NCBI GenBank assembly: GCA_018262505.1
Contig: JAGSYV010000050.1
Coordinates: 1 to 53,577 of the forward strand
Direction: 5' to 3'
Length of the DNA stretch: 53,577 nucleotides
Origin: Pseudomonadota bacterium
Lineage (GTDB): Bacteria > Pseudomonadota > Alphaproteobacteria > Rhizobiales > Pleomorphomonadaceae
Shown in pieces: positions 1-8,665 of the stretch (positions within the stretch are counted from its first letter, which is position 1; each line of letters starts with the position of its first letter). A program made the position numbers and the translations under genes. The notes beneath the pieces were generated by a model that saw only the letters and a list, made by a program, of their open reading frames with translations, had not been told where the DNA came from and did no database searches.

Positions 1-105
1 CGGCACGATCTCGACCAGACCACCGATAGCCACCACGATCAGGATGCCGATCAGGAGGACGATGGAGTTCCGCTCGAACACCACATGCTTTTGCATGAGA
101 CTCAT
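1..105 (-). CDS. ccoO: Cytochrome cbb3 oxidase subunit II, N-terminal fragment
   Basis: The first 35 codons of CcoO/FixO, the membrane-anchored mono-haem cytochrome c subunit of the high-affinity cbb3 terminal oxidase; the rest lies beyond the left edge. The peptide opens MSLMQKHVVFERNS and continues as a hydrophobic anchor, as in rhizobial FixO. The ATG is at 103-105. A GGAG ribosome binding site lies in the 11-nt gap after the ccoN stop, so the two genes are co-transcribed. The haem-binding CxxCH is not in the window. Identification rests on the opening motif and on the position directly after ccoN. Confidence 0.88.
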   Translation of the reverse strand, partial: MSLMQKHVVFERNSIVLLIGILIVVAIGGLVEIVP

Positions 106-116
106 CAGTCGTCTCC

Positions 117-1769
117 TTACTCGGCCGGAGCCAGAGCCACGTCAGCGGCCGTTTTCTCGGCTTCGCCATGGCGAATGGTGAGATAGAGGTTGACCGCCAT
201 GATTACCGCGCCGCTCAGGAAGAGAATGCCGCCCAACGCACGAATGACGTAGTAGGGGTGCATCGCCTCGACCGTTTCGACGAAGGAATACTGCAGGAAG
301 CCGAGGTTGGTGTATGCGCGCCACATCAGGCCCTGCATGATGCCCGATACCCACATGGAGGTGATGTAGAGCACGATACCCAGGGTCGAGATCCAGAAGT
401 GCCAATCGACCAGCTTCAGCGAGTAAACGTCCCGCTTGCCGTAGATCCAGGGCACTAGGCAGTAGAGAGCGCCGAAGGAGACGTAGCCCACCCAGCCGAG
501 CGCGCCGGAATGCACGTGACCAATGGTCCAGTCAGTGTAGTGGCTGAGCGAGTTGACCGACTTGATCGACATCAGCGGTCCCTCGAAGGTCGACATGCCG
601 TAGAAGGCAACTGACACCACGAGGAGACGCAATACCGGATCGGTGCGGAGCTTGTCCCAAGCACCGCTCAGCGTCATCAGGCCGTTGATCATGCCACCCC
701 AGGACGGCATCCACAGCATCACCGAGAACACCATGCCAAGGGTCGAGGCCCACTCGGGCAGCGCGGTATAGTGAAGGTGATGGGGACCGGCCCAGATGTA
801 GAGGAAGATCAACGCCCAGAAGTGGATGATCGACAGCCGGTAGGAATAGACCGGCCGATTGGCGCGCTTCGGCACGAAATAGTACATGATGGCCAGGAAG
901 CCAGCGGTCAGGAAGAAGCCCACCGCGTTATGGCCATACCACCACTGCACCATGGCGTCCTGCACGCCCGACCAGACGACGTAGGACTTGGAGCCGAAGA
1001 TGCTGACCGGTATCGCCGCGTTGTTGACGATATGGAGCATGGCGATGGTGACGATAAAGGCCAGATAGAACCAGTTCGCCACATAGATATGGGGTTCCTT
1101 ACGCTTCCACAGCGTCGCCAGAAAGACCAGGAGGTAGGCGACCCAGACGATGGTGAGCCAGAGGTCGACGTACCATTCCGGCTCGGCGTATTCCTTGCCC
1201 TGCCCGACGCCAAGCACATAGCCCGTGCCGGCAAGGACGATAAACACGTTGTAGCCGAGAATGACGAACCACGGCGTGACAAGACCCGCCATACGAGCCC
1301 GGCTGGTGCGCTGCACGACGTAGAAGGAGGTCGCAAGTAGGACATTGCCGCCAAAGGCAAAGATCACGGCGGACGTGTGCAGCGGCCGGAGGCGGCCGAA
1401 GGTTGTCCAGGGAAGACCGAGGTTGAGAACCGGATAGGCCAGTTCAAGGGCGATCCAGATGCCGACCGAGAAACCGGCGAGTCCCCAGAACATGGCAGCG
1501 ATCGAGGCGAACTTGATCGGGCCGAGATTGTAGTTCGGCTTGCCGTTGATCTCGTCCGGCTCAACGCGTCCATCGCGGTCGATGAACGACCTGACGATCA
1601 GGAAGATACCGGCCGCCGACGCGATGGCGCCGATGGTGGCATGAAAGGCAAAGACCGGATCGACCGCCTTGCCGGCGGCCAGAACGCAATAGAGAAAGAG
1701 CAGCCCCAGGAAAACCGAGTAGCCGGTTTCCTCGAGCGACATCAGAGGTTTGGCCCTCAACGCCGTCAT
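117..1769 (-). CDS. ccoN: Cytochrome cbb3 oxidase subunit I (CcoN/FixN)
   Basis: Catalytic subunit of the cbb3-type haem-copper oxidase, which reduces O2 to water in the inner membrane at very low oxygen. The 550-aa protein is the usual length and has a dozen or more hydrophobic helices. Visible metal-ligand motifs are [37 protein letters not shown] and [11 protein letters not shown], which supply the histidines for haem b, haem b3 and CuB. It heads the ccoNO... operon, read leftward, and a FixK/FNR-type palindrome lies 150 nt upstream of the start. This fits control by the FixL-FixJ-FixK cascade encoded nearby. Start chosen at ATG 1767-1769. Very secure assignment. Confidence 0.97.
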   Translation of the reverse strand: MTALRAKPLMSLEETGYSVFLGLLFLYCVLAAGKAVDPVFAFHATIGAIASAAGIFLIVRSFIDRDGRVEPDEINGKPNYNLGPIKFASIAAMFWGLAGFSVGIWIALELAYPVLNLGLPWTTFGRLRPLHTSAVIFAFGGNVLLATSFYVVQRTSRARMAGLVTPWFVILGYNVFIVLAGTGYVLGVGQGKEYAEPEWYVDLWLTIVWVAYLLVFLATLWKRKEPHIYVANWFYLAFIVTIAMLHIVNNAAIPVSIFGSKSYVVWSGVQDAMVQWWYGHNAVGFFLTAGFLAIMYYFVPKRANRPVYSYRLSIIHFWALIFLYIWAGPHHLHYTALPEWASTLGMVFSVMLWMPSWGGMINGLMTLSGAWDKLRTDPVLRLLVVSVAFYGMSTFEGPLMSIKSVNSLSHYTDWTIGHVHSGALGWVGYVSFGALYCLVPWIYGKRDVYSLKLVDWHFWISTLGIVLYITSMWVSGIMQGLMWRAYTNLGFLQYSFVETVEAMHPYYVIRALGGILFLSGAVIMAVNLYLTIRHGEAEKTAADVALAPAE

Positions 1770-1917
1770 GTTCGTCGCCCCGCTTCTGTCGGAGATCGCC
1801 TGCCGTCGCCAACGGGCGTCTCGCCTCGCCCGTTTGCCAACGCCCCCGGCCTCCCCACCCCGGACCGTCGCGTCCGGAGCACGGGAAACAACCTAGTGGG
1901 GTCTACGCACACCAGCC

Positions 1918-1931
1918 TTGATAAAGGTCAA
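1918..1931. promoter_or_regulatory. FixK/FNR box in the ccoN-hemN divergent region
   Basis: TTGATAAAGGTCAA, matching the FixK/FNR consensus TTGAT-N4-ATCAA at 9 of 10 half-site bases. It lies in the 392-nt divergent spacer 1770-2161. With activator centring near -41 it would place the ccoN transcript start near 1883, about 115 nt ahead of the ccoN ATG. The rest of the spacer holds a second box (2114-2127) and a short GGGG-TTTA-CCCC inverted repeat at 1951-1962; I see no gene there. Confidence 0.75.
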
Positions 1932-2113
1932 GGCCGATCCGGGAACAAACGGGGTTTACCCCAGTTCCAGACGTTTTGCCTATATCAAAATGGACTAATT
2001 TTAATGTGCGACAAGAGCGTGATCGTGACCGTTGCAAGCGAGTCGGTTCAGGAGGCACATACCCGACTGCCGAAAAGGCGATGGTCGGCTGATTCGGCCA
2101 GATATCGCCGCGC

Positions 2114-2127
2114 TTGACGCCGATCAA
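2114..2127. promoter_or_regulatory. FixK/FNR-type box just upstream of hemN
   Basis: TTGACGCCGATCAA, again 9 of 10 half-site bases of TTGAT-N4-ATCAA. Its centre is only about 41 nt before the hemN ATG at 2162. If used as a class II activator site, transcription would begin at or within a base or two of the start codon. It may instead act as a repressor site, or the true transcript start may differ. Confidence 0.6.
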
Positions 2128-2161
2128 TGTCTCGATTGGCCGTTGGCGCCAAGGATTGTCT

Positions 2162-3517
2162 ATGACCCATCAGGACGAAGCCGTTTCCCTCGAAGCCCTC
2201 ATTCGCGCCACCGTACCGCGCTACACCTCCTATCCGACGGCGCCGCATTTTTCCGCCGAGGTTGGAGCGGATAGCTATGGCGAGTTCCTCGACCGGGCAG
2301 TTGACGGTCCCATCTCGCTCTACGTCCACATCCCCTTCTGCCATTCGATCTGCCACTACTGCGGCTGCACCACCAAGGCGAGCCGGCGCTATGCGCCGAT
2401 CGAGGCCTATGTCGAGGTGCTGAGGTCGGAGATCGCCATGGTGGCCGCGAGGATCGGTCGCCGGACGGTGTCGCACATCCATTGGGGCGGCGGCACGCCC
2501 AACCTGCTGTCCGCCGCCGCCTTCGAGGCGATTGTCGGCGATTTCCACCGCTTCTTCGACATTGGGCCTGATACCGAGCATGCCATCGAACTCGATCCTC
2601 GCCATCTCGGCGAGGGGCGGGCGCGCCTCCTCGCCAGCATCGGCGTCAATCGGGCCAGTTTGGGCGTACAGGATTTCGACCCAGCGGTTCAAGTGGCGAT
2701 CGGCCGTATTCAGCCGGCCGAAACAGTGGCTGCCGCCGTCGAGCAATTGAGAGACGCCGGCATCTCCTCGCTGAGCTTCGACCTCATCTACGGCTTGCCG
2801 GAACAGAGCGTTTCATCCATCCGGCGCACCATCGAGACGGCGGTCGCACTCGCACCCGACCGCATTTCGCTGTTCGGCTATGCCCATGTCCCCTGGTTCC
2901 GCGTCAATCAGAAGCTGATCGACACGTCCAAGCTACCGGGCAGCGAGCAGCGGCTCAAGCTCGAGCGCACCGCACACGACTCGATCGCCACGGCTGGCTA
3001 CATACCGATCGGCATCGATCATTTCGCCAAGCCAAGCGATGCCATGGCGGTGGCCTTGTCGAAGCGGACGCTTCGACGCAACTTCCAGGGCTACACCACC
3101 GACCGCGCCGAGACGCTGATCGGCTTCGGCGCCTCCTCGATCGGCCGAACGCCCGCCGGCTACGCGCAAAACGTCACCGACACCAGCAACTGGCGCGAGC
3201 GCATCGTCAACGGCCACTTTGCCACCGAGCGGGGACGCGCGCTGACGCTCGAAGACCGGCTCAGAGCCGACGTGATCGAGCAGATCCTTTGCTTCTTCGA
3301 TGTCGACCTTTCGGCCACCGCGGCGCGCCACAACACCGATCCCGCCGTCTTCGCCAACGATCTCGGCAAGCTTGCGCCGCTCGTCCACGCCGGATGGGTG
3401 ACCGTGGACGACGGACGGGTTGCCATCGTCCGACATGGGGCGGAACTGGCGCGTCTCGTCGCTTCCACCTTCGATGCCTATCTCGGCATGGGCGGGCGGC
3501 ATTCGGTTGCGGTGTAA
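2162..3517 (+). CDS. hemN: Oxygen-independent coproporphyrinogen III oxidase HemN
   Basis: Radical-SAM enzyme that decarboxylates coproporphyrinogen III to protoporphyrinogen IX without O2, so haem synthesis continues under the conditions that induce the cbb3 oxidase. The 451-aa protein opens with the typical VPRYTSYPTAPHF, followed by IPFCHSICHYCGC (CxxxCxxC for the 4Fe-4S cluster) and GGGTPN. It ends with a typical HemN C-terminal domain. ATG 2162 is chosen because AAGGA sits 6 nt upstream. An in-frame TTG at 2114 would add 16 unlike residues and overlaps the FixK-type box. It converges on fixK with a 13-nt gap and no visible terminator. Confidence 0.95.
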   Translation: MTHQDEAVSLEALIRATVPRYTSYPTAPHFSAEVGADSYGEFLDRAVDGPISLYVHIPFCHSICHYCGCTTKASRRYAPIEAYVEVLRSEIAMVAARIGRRTVSHIHWGGGTPNLLSAAAFEAIVGDFHRFFDIGPDTEHAIELDPRHLGEGRARLLASIGVNRASLGVQDFDPAVQVAIGRIQPAETVAAAVEQLRDAGISSLSFDLIYGLPEQSVSSIRRTIETAVALAPDRISLFGYAHVPWFRVNQKLIDTSKLPGSEQRLKLERTAHDSIATAGYIPIGIDHFAKPSDAMAVALSKRTLRRNFQGYTTDRAETLIGFGASSIGRTPAGYAQNVTDTSNWRERIVNGHFATERGRALTLEDRLRADVIEQILCFFDVDLSATAARHNTDPAVFANDLGKLAPLVHAGWVTVDDGRVAIVRHGAELARLVASTFDAYLGMGGRHSVAV

Positions 3518-3530
3518 CCGGCGGTCAAGC

Positions 3531-4289
3531 TCAGTGAATGCCGGTCATCTTGCAAACGCGGCAAACGTCGACAAGGCGGATGCGGTCGTTACGCTCGATG
3601 GAGATAACACCGCGCCGCTTGAGATCGGACAGCACGCGGCTCACCGTCTCGATGGTGAGGCCGAGAAAGTCGGCGATCTCCTGCCGTGTCATCTTCAGCA
3701 CCACCAATTCGGTATCGGCGCTGTGCCGCTCTGGCCCAACACAGCCGACAACGCCGCGTCCTGGCACGAAGCGCATCAGGAAGCTCGCCACCCGTTCGGT
3801 GGCCGACTTGCGCCCGAGCAATACGGTATGGCTGTGCAGCGCCTCGATCCGCGTCAACAGACAGCGATTGACGTGGGCGAGCAACTCGGTCGACTGGTCG
3901 ATGTCGCGACGGTCGAGCATCCGCACCTCTGCCAGCGTCAGCGCCTCGGCGGTGCAATCGTAAAGACCCGTCAGCGAATGGCCGCAGAGGTCGCCCTCGC
4001 CAAGAATATCGACGACCTGGCGGCGACCATCGCCAAGCAGGCGATAGAGCATGATCTGACCGCTGACCACCTCATAGAGATGGCTGGCCGCGTCGTCCTC
4101 GCGGAACAATACGGAATGGGCATCGTGGCGATCGAGCCGGGCACGCGACGAGCCGCGATAGTTCGTCCAGGCGCTGTCGTCGACCGGCGCACGCACTCTG
4201 GTGCCAGCATAACGGCTCCGGTGGCGCCCACTATCGAAACTGCCAGCGCCGGAGCTCTCGTCGAATGACGTCTTTTTCTCAATGAACAT
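3531..4289 (-). CDS. fixK: FixK-type Crp/Fnr transcription activator
   Basis: Crp/Fnr-family regulator, 252 aa, expected to activate microaerobic genes such as ccoNOQP and hemN from TTGAT-N4-ATCAA sites. A cyclic-nucleotide-type beta barrel (about residues 50-160) is followed by a helix-turn-helix, MTRQEIADFLGLTIETVSRV, with the E-SR recognition pattern of FNR/FixK. There is no N-terminal cysteine cluster, so it is unlikely to sense O2 itself, which is why FixK is preferred over FnrL. The tail CRVCKMTGIH has a CxxC of unknown role. Start ATG 4287-4289 has a strong GAGGAGGG site; longer readings have no homology-like sequence. It lies downstream of fixLJ. Confidence 0.88.
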   Translation of the reverse strand: MFIEKKTSFDESSGAGSFDSGRHRSRYAGTRVRAPVDDSAWTNYRGSSRARLDRHDAHSVLFREDDAASHLYEVVSGQIMLYRLLGDGRRQVVDILGEGDLCGHSLTGLYDCTAEALTLAEVRMLDRRDIDQSTELLAHVNRCLLTRIEALHSHTVLLGRKSATERVASFLMRFVPGRGVVGCVGPERHSADTELVVLKMTRQEIADFLGLTIETVSRVLSDLKRRGVISIERNDRIRLVDVCRVCKMTGIH

Positions 4290-4470
4290 CGATCCCTCCT
4301 CGATGACACATGCTCGATGACACGTGGTCAGCGGGCCACCGGAAGATCGACCGGCCATCCGTCCATGGCCGTTCCTTTTTCCGTCAGCTCGACCGAAACC
4401 CGTCCGCTTCGGCCGCACCACTATCGATAATGTCACAATATGGACAAATGCGCCCTGCGGTAATTCGTTT

Positions 4471-4490
4471 GGTTACTTAACCTTCGAAGG
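4471..4490. promoter_or_regulatory. Overlapping palindromes upstream of fixK
   Basis: GGTTA-CT-TAACC (4471-4482) overlaps the perfect palindrome CCTTCGAAGG (4481-4490), about 185-200 nt upstream of the fixK ATG. They may be operator sites for fixK control. The 412-nt spacer 4290-4701 also holds TATCGATA (4422-4429), a possible FixJ site and the terminator of the upstream receiver gene, but no gene. Function is inferred from position only. Confidence 0.35.
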
Positions 4491-4616
4491 AAAGTTGACC
4501 GGGACAACGCCCGTGTCTGGGCCAACAGGCCAGGCGGCACCCCCACGGCCATCATCCCCCAGCGTCCGGAGGCCGATGTTGCAGTCAAAAAACGATTGCC
4601 AACATGGATGATACGG

Positions 4617-4624
4617 CTACGTAC
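4617..4624 (-). promoter_or_regulatory. Possible FixJ binding site upstream of fixK
   Basis: Reads GTACGTAG on the fixK coding strand, which fits the FixJ consensus GTAMGTAG as I recall it from Sinorhizobium. It lies about 330 nt ahead of the fixK start, further than usual, so it is a weak candidate. Confidence 0.3.
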
Positions 4625-4651
4625 TGCCATATGTCCTAAGGGCCACAAGAC

Positions 4652-4673
4652 AAAAAAGCCCGGCGAGCCGGGC
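4652..4673 (-). terminator. Rho-independent terminator after the receiver gene
   Basis: On the minus strand, GCCCGGC-TC-GCCGGGC forms a 7-bp GC stem followed directly by six T. It lies 29 nt past the stop of the receiver-domain gene and should separate fixJ/receiver transcripts from fixK. Confidence 0.85.
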
Positions 4674-4701
4674 GACCAGATCACCAACGAGGCAGGCAGG
4701 A

Positions 4702-5040
4702 TCAGGCGGTGATAGCCTCAAGCCAGTCGGCGGCCGGTGGCTTGCGCAGAATCTTGAGAGCTGACAAGCCTTCGGTCTCGCGGGCGATGGTCCGCGACGA
4801 CTTCCCAGAAATGGCGATCACCTTGGGATTTGCCCCAGCTTTCTCGAGGTGGCGGACAAGTTCGCCACCGCTCATGCCGGGTAGACCGAGATCCACGATC
4901 ATCGTGTCCTCAGGCGTCAAAGACGCAGAATGAATGAACTCCTCGGCGCTGGAAAAAACACACACCGGCAATCCCGCTCCGGAGAGCAGGGATTCCAGTG
5001 CGTCGGCGACCGAAGGATCGTCCTCAACAATGATATACAT
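4702..5040 (-). CDS. Single-domain FixJ-like receiver protein (possible FixT-type regulator)
   Basis: A stand-alone response-regulator receiver of 112 aa with no output domain. The phospho-acceptor site looks intact: acidic pair in VEDDPS (residues 6-8), Asp50 in MIVDLGLPG, Ser78 in VIAISGK and Lys100 in LRKPP. It most resembles FixJ receivers. It sits directly downstream of fixJ, with a 74-nt gap, and upstream of fixK. Lone receivers at this place (FixT in Sinorhizobium and Caulobacter) damp FixL kinase activity. Here a FixT-like inhibitor or phosphate sink is inferred. Only one cysteine is present, so the cysteine cluster reported for Caulobacter FixT is absent. ATG 5038-5040 is chosen; GTG at 5047-5049 is an alternative. 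Confidence 0.75.
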   Translation of the reverse strand: MYIIVEDDPSVADALESLLSGAGLPVCVFSSAEEFIHSASLTPEDTMIVDLGLPGMSGGELVRHLEKAGANPKVIAISGKSSRTIARETEGLSALKILRKPPAADWLEAITA

Positions 5041-5114
5041 CAGCAACACTCTTCATCTGCGATACGCAAACCAGTCGCAGGAAAAAGTAGTGTGCCTTGA
5101 TCGACCGGCAATGT

Positions 5115-5735
5115 TTATCCGTGATCTCCCGTATGCGCAGTCAGCACGATGCGGACGAGGTCGGCGGCGTTGCGTGCGCCGAGCTTTTCCATGATGCGTG
5201 CGCGATGCACCTCGATGGTGCGCGGCGAGATCCCGAGACGGCGTCCGGCTTCCTTATTGGAGGCGCCGCCGGTGATCTCCTGAAGAACGTCGCGTTCGCG
5301 CGGCGTGAGGTGCTCGGCCCCAGGGAAGCTGAGGCTGGGCGCTCCGCCGTTGATATGGCGGCTGTAGGAGGCGATTGCCTCGCGTACGCGGGTCACCACC
5401 GTATCGGCATCGAAAGGCTTCTCGATAAAGTCGGTGGCGCCGGCCTTGATGGCGCTCACGGCCATCGGAATATCGCCCTGACCGGAGATGATGAACACCG
5501 GCGACGGGAAGGTGCCGACATCGATCGACCGGAGAATGTCGAGACCGGACTTGCCTGGCATGTGAACGTCAAGCAGCACACAGGCCGGCTTGTCCGTCTT
5601 GAGCGCCGTCAGGAACTGATCGCCGTCCGCGAACGCCCTGACACTGTAACCTTCCATCTCGAAGATGACCGACAGCGCGTCGCGCACCGAGGCGTCATCA
5701 TCGACGACGAAGATTTTTCCTTCTGTTTCAGCCAT
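5115..5735 (-). CDS. fixJ: FixJ response regulator (NarL/LuxR type)
   Basis: Response regulator of the oxygen-sensing FixL-FixJ pair, 206 aa. The receiver (about 1-120) has VVDDD, Asp56 in LLDVHMPG and Lys in FIEKPF. The C-terminal LuxR-type helix-turn-helix includes LTPRERDVLQEI and SNKEAGRRLGISPRTIEVHR. Phosphorylated FixJ normally switches on fixK. Start ATG 5733-5735 is preceded by GGAAGGG; a longer reading has no receiver-like sequence. It lies 248 nt downstream of fixL on the same strand, an unusually wide gap for this pair, so it may have its own promoter. Confidence 0.92.
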   Translation of the reverse strand: MAETEGKIFVVDDDASVRDALSVIFEMEGYSVRAFADGDQFLTALKTDKPACVLLDVHMPGKSGLDILRSIDVGTFPSPVFIISGQGDIPMAVSAIKAGATDFIEKPFDADTVVTRVREAIASYSRHINGGAPSLSFPGAEHLTPRERDVLQEITGGASNKEAGRRLGISPRTIEVHRARIMEKLGARNAADLVRIVLTAHTGDHG

Positions 5736-5919
5736 GTCACCCTTCCTCGATTTGAGGATCCCTGAAGACTGCCAAGGTCCCGCCCGGCTAGCCAAATCCA
5801 TGGATCGCGTCCGCTCCGCGACTTTCCAGCTTCCCGCCTCAAGAAGCGGTCCCGCAAAAGACGCGGCGGACTTTGTTGGTCTAAGTATTTATACGGCGAA
5901 ACCTCCCGCCGCGCCAGCT

Positions 5920-5936
5920 ATCGCCCTTAGGGCGAT
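5920..5936 (-). repeat. Hairpin in the fixL-fixJ spacer
   Basis: Perfect 7-bp inverted repeat ATCGCCC-TTA-GGGCGAT, about 50 nt past the fixL stop. There is no T-run, so it is a poor terminator; it may attenuate or process the transcript. Further on, GTATAAATAC (minus strand, 5885-5894) resembles a -10 element and could start a separate fixJ transcript. Confidence 0.4.
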
Positions 5937-5983
5937 CATGTTGAATGCTTGTCTGCTCCCACCGGCGCCAGCCACGCCGTCTC

Positions 5984-7147
5984 TCACCCCCACGTATCGT
6001 CTTCCGCCTCGTCCGGCCGATGCATCGGCAGCATCAGCGTGAACGTCGCGCCCTGCCCGTTTCCGCCGGGATCGGCCATCAGATCGCCGCCATGATTCTG
6101 GGCAATCGCGCGGGAAATGGCGAGCCCCAGCCCCATGCCGGACTTCTTGGTCGTACTGAACGTTCTGAACAGGGACTTGCCGACATCTTCGGAGAAGCCG
6201 GGGCCACTGTCGGTCACCGACACGAAAGCCGAGCGATCGTCGGAACCGATCGATACCTTTACCCAGCGCTCCTCGCTCTCCTTGGCCACCTCAAGGGCGT
6301 TGCGCAGCAGGTTGAGGATGATTTGCTGGATCTGCGTCGCGTCGGCGTCGACGTGAATCGGCGTCATGCCAAAGACGCGGCGGATGGTGACGGTGGCGCC
6401 TTGCGCCACGAATTCGCTGAGGTCGAGCGCTTCGTTGACCACCTCGCGCAAATCGACGGTGGCGCGTTCCGGGTCGCGCTTCTCCACCATCTGGCGCATG
6501 CGCTGGACGATATGGCTGGCTCGCTCGGCCTCCAGGACCGCCTTGTCGAGCACGTCGAGCATCTTGTCGCTTGGCGGCTTGTTGTCGGCGTGGCAAGCCT
6601 TGACCTGGCGCGCCACGGCCTGAAGATAGAGCAGCAATGCGGTGAGCGGCTGGTTGAGTTCGTGCGCCATTGCAGCGCCCATCTCATCCATGGCGGAGAG
6701 GCGCGTCATATGGACCACCTGGGCCTGGAGCTGCGATACGCGCTGCTCCACGGCGCGGCGGGAGCGCAGGTCGCGCAGCACACCGATGTACTGCCGGCCC
6801 TCGGCCGTCTTCGCCTCCCCTACCGAAAGTTCCAGCGGGAAAACGGTGCCGTCACGGTGCATGCCGGAGACTTCGCGGCCGATGCCGATGATCCGCTTCT
6901 CGCCGGTCCGGTGGTAGTTGCCCATGAAGCGGTCGTGGGAGGTGGAGAATTCCGGCGGCATGATCAGCGACACGTTCTGGCCGATCGCTTCCTCGGACGT
7001 ATAGCCGAACAGGCGCTCACAGATCTTGTTGAAGACCAGCATGCGACCAGTCTCGTCGATGACGATGACGCCGTCGGCGGCGGTATCGAGAAGGCTCTCG
7101 AACCGAGCCTCCGAAACCGCGGTCCTGCGGTCCTCGAGTTCTCCCAT
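5984..7147 (-). CDS. fixL: FixL oxygen-sensing histidine kinase with haem PAS domain
   Basis: Soluble 387-aa kinase that autophosphorylates when O2 leaves its PAS haem, then phosphorylates FixJ. The PAS domain covers about residues 12-130. His71 in STSHDRF and Arg91 in IIGIGR keep the exact 20-residue spacing of the haem ligand His200 and O2-contact Arg220 of Bradyrhizobium FixL, and the Ile residues of IIGIG also match. His162 in AHELNQPL is the phosphorylated histidine. N, G1 and G2 boxes follow (NLLRNALE, DSGPGF, GMGLGL). No membrane segment is seen, as in Bradyrhizobium. It is first in the leftward fixL-fixJ-receiver set. Confidence 0.93.
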   Translation of the reverse strand: MGELEDRRTAVSEARFESLLDTAADGVIVIDETGRMLVFNKICERLFGYTSEEAIGQNVSLIMPPEFSTSHDRFMGNYHRTGEKRIIGIGREVSGMHRDGTVFPLELSVGEAKTAEGRQYIGVLRDLRSRRAVEQRVSQLQAQVVHMTRLSAMDEMGAAMAHELNQPLTALLLYLQAVARQVKACHADNKPPSDKMLDVLDKAVLEAERASHIVQRMRQMVEKRDPERATVDLREVVNEALDLSEFVAQGATVTIRRVFGMTPIHVDADATQIQQIILNLLRNALEVAKESEERWVKVSIGSDDRSAFVSVTDSGPGFSEDVGKSLFRTFSTTKKSGMGLGLAISRAIAQNHGGDLMADPGGNGQGATFTLMLPMHRPDEAEDDTWG

Positions 7148-7311
7148 CTCCGCCTCGCTCTACCCCTCGTTCCGTTGAGGCCACGACCTCGCCCACGAGC
7201 CTGTCAAATCAGGAACAGCCCTTCAGTGCAAGTCCGGATGTAACATGCACGGCTCCAACGGAAAAGGAACTGTTTCAGATCAAATTCAAACCCACATATC
7301 CGCAAAAAACC

Positions 7312-8535
7312 CTAACGAGTGCTGGCGCCGTGCCGGCGCGTGGCAAGCCAGGCCGAAAGGCGACCGAGCGCGGCGGTGATTTCCTCGGGGTCGCCAGCAA
7401 AGCAGAGGCGCATGAAGCGCTCGCCGCCCTCGCCAAACGCGGTGCCCGGCGCGAGGCCGACACCGGCTTCGCGCACCATGTCGAGACAGAGCTGACGGGT
7501 ATCGGTCTCTCCTTCCACCGAGAAGAACAGGTAGAAAGCGCCATCTGGCGGCGACAGCGTCACCCCGCCCGCGGCGGCGAGCGCCGCGATGACGGTCGCC
7601 CGGTTCTGGCGCGCACGCGCGATCTGGAAAGCGAGGAAATCCTCGCCATTGTCGAGCGCCTCGACGGCCGCCCGCTGCATGAAGACGGCGGTGCCGGAAC
7701 TCGTATACTGCACCAGATTCTGGACAGTGGCGTTGAGGATGGCGGGGACCTCGATCCAGCCGATGCGCCAGCCGGTCATCGCCCAATTCTTCGAGAAGGT
7801 GTTGACGAAGATCAGCCGGTCCTCGGGCTCGGCCACCTCATGGAAGGAGGGAGCGACCGCAAGGCCGTCGAGATAGCAGAAACGGCCATAGACCTCGTCG
7901 GCGACGATCCAGAGGCCATGGTGGCGAGCAATATCGACAATGGAGGCGAGTCGCTGCCGGCTGGCCACCCAGCCGGAGGGGTTGCTGGGCGAATTGACGA
8001 AGATGGCGCGCGTGCGAGGCGTGATCGCCGCTTTGAGGTCGTCAGGATCGAGATCCCATCCGGCCGTGCCGAAGCGCATTGGCACCTCGCGCACCGCGGC
8101 ACCGCACAACGCGGCGGCGGCCGGCGCGTTCGGCCAGGCGGGCGTCGGCACGATCACCTCGTCGCCCGAACCGGCGACCAGGGATGCCGCCATCTGGATG
8201 GCATGCATGCCCGACGCCGTGACGATAAACCGGTTGACGTCGGCGGGCCGACCGCCGAACGGTCCGTAGAGCCGATCATGGTAGCGGCACAAAGCCTCCC
8301 TCAGCTCTGGCAGGCCGGCTTGATGGGTATAGAAGGTCTCGCCGGCCATCAGCGAACGGATCGCCGCGTCGCGAATGTTGTCAGGCGTCGGCAGGCTGCC
8401 CTCACCGACCCACAGCTTGGCCGTTCCCGGCCGCCGCAGTCCCTCAAGATGAACCTCGACGATGCCGCTCGGTGGCGCATTCCGAGCGACAGGCCGGATA
8501 TCGTCAAGGAAGTGCGCGGCGACGTCGAGTGTCAT
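7312..8535 (-). CDS. Class I/II PLP-dependent aminotransferase
   Basis: Fold-type I aminotransferase, 407 aa, related to the aspartate/LL-diaminopimelate transaminases. The PLP lysine lies in NTFSKNWAMTGWRIGW. Other family marks are YTHQAGLPELREAL, NSPSNPSGW and ADEVYGRF, and a C-terminal Arg in FMRLCFA likely binds the substrate carboxylate. Start ATG 8533-8535 has AAGGCAAG upstream; an in-frame extension to 8643 is low-complexity and unlikely. Substrate cannot be told from sequence. It stands alone between fixL and mscL on the minus strand. Confidence 0.85.
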   Translation of the reverse strand: MTLDVAAHFLDDIRPVARNAPPSGIVEVHLEGLRRPGTAKLWVGEGSLPTPDNIRDAAIRSLMAGETFYTHQAGLPELREALCRYHDRLYGPFGGRPADVNRFIVTASGMHAIQMAASLVAGSGDEVIVPTPAWPNAPAAAALCGAAVREVPMRFGTAGWDLDPDDLKAAITPRTRAIFVNSPSNPSGWVASRQRLASIVDIARHHGLWIVADEVYGRFCYLDGLAVAPSFHEVAEPEDRLIFVNTFSKNWAMTGWRIGWIEVPAILNATVQNLVQYTSSGTAVFMQRAAVEALDNGEDFLAFQIARARQNRATVIAALAAAGGVTLSPPDGAFYLFFSVEGETDTRQLCLDMVREAGVGLAPGTAFGEGGERFMRLCFAGDPEEITAALGRLSAWLATRRHGASTR

Positions 8536-8665
8536 GAACTTGCCTTGCTCGGTTGGGCGGCGGGAATCGCGTCCACCGGGAATATCAGGCCCGCAAAAAC
8601 GAATCAAAAGGCAAGACATGGAGGAAGCTGCCGCGATCACCATCAGGCAGCAACCGCCGTCCCAA

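Noticed and set aside
4495-4508. Possible FixK/FNR box TTGAC-N4-ACAAC near fixK
   Set aside because: The right half does not match ATCAA; likely chance.
7270-7290. Possible FixK box upstream of fixL (TTGAT-N4-AACAG on the minus strand)
   Set aside because: Only one half-site matches well; the other has about 3 of 5 bases.
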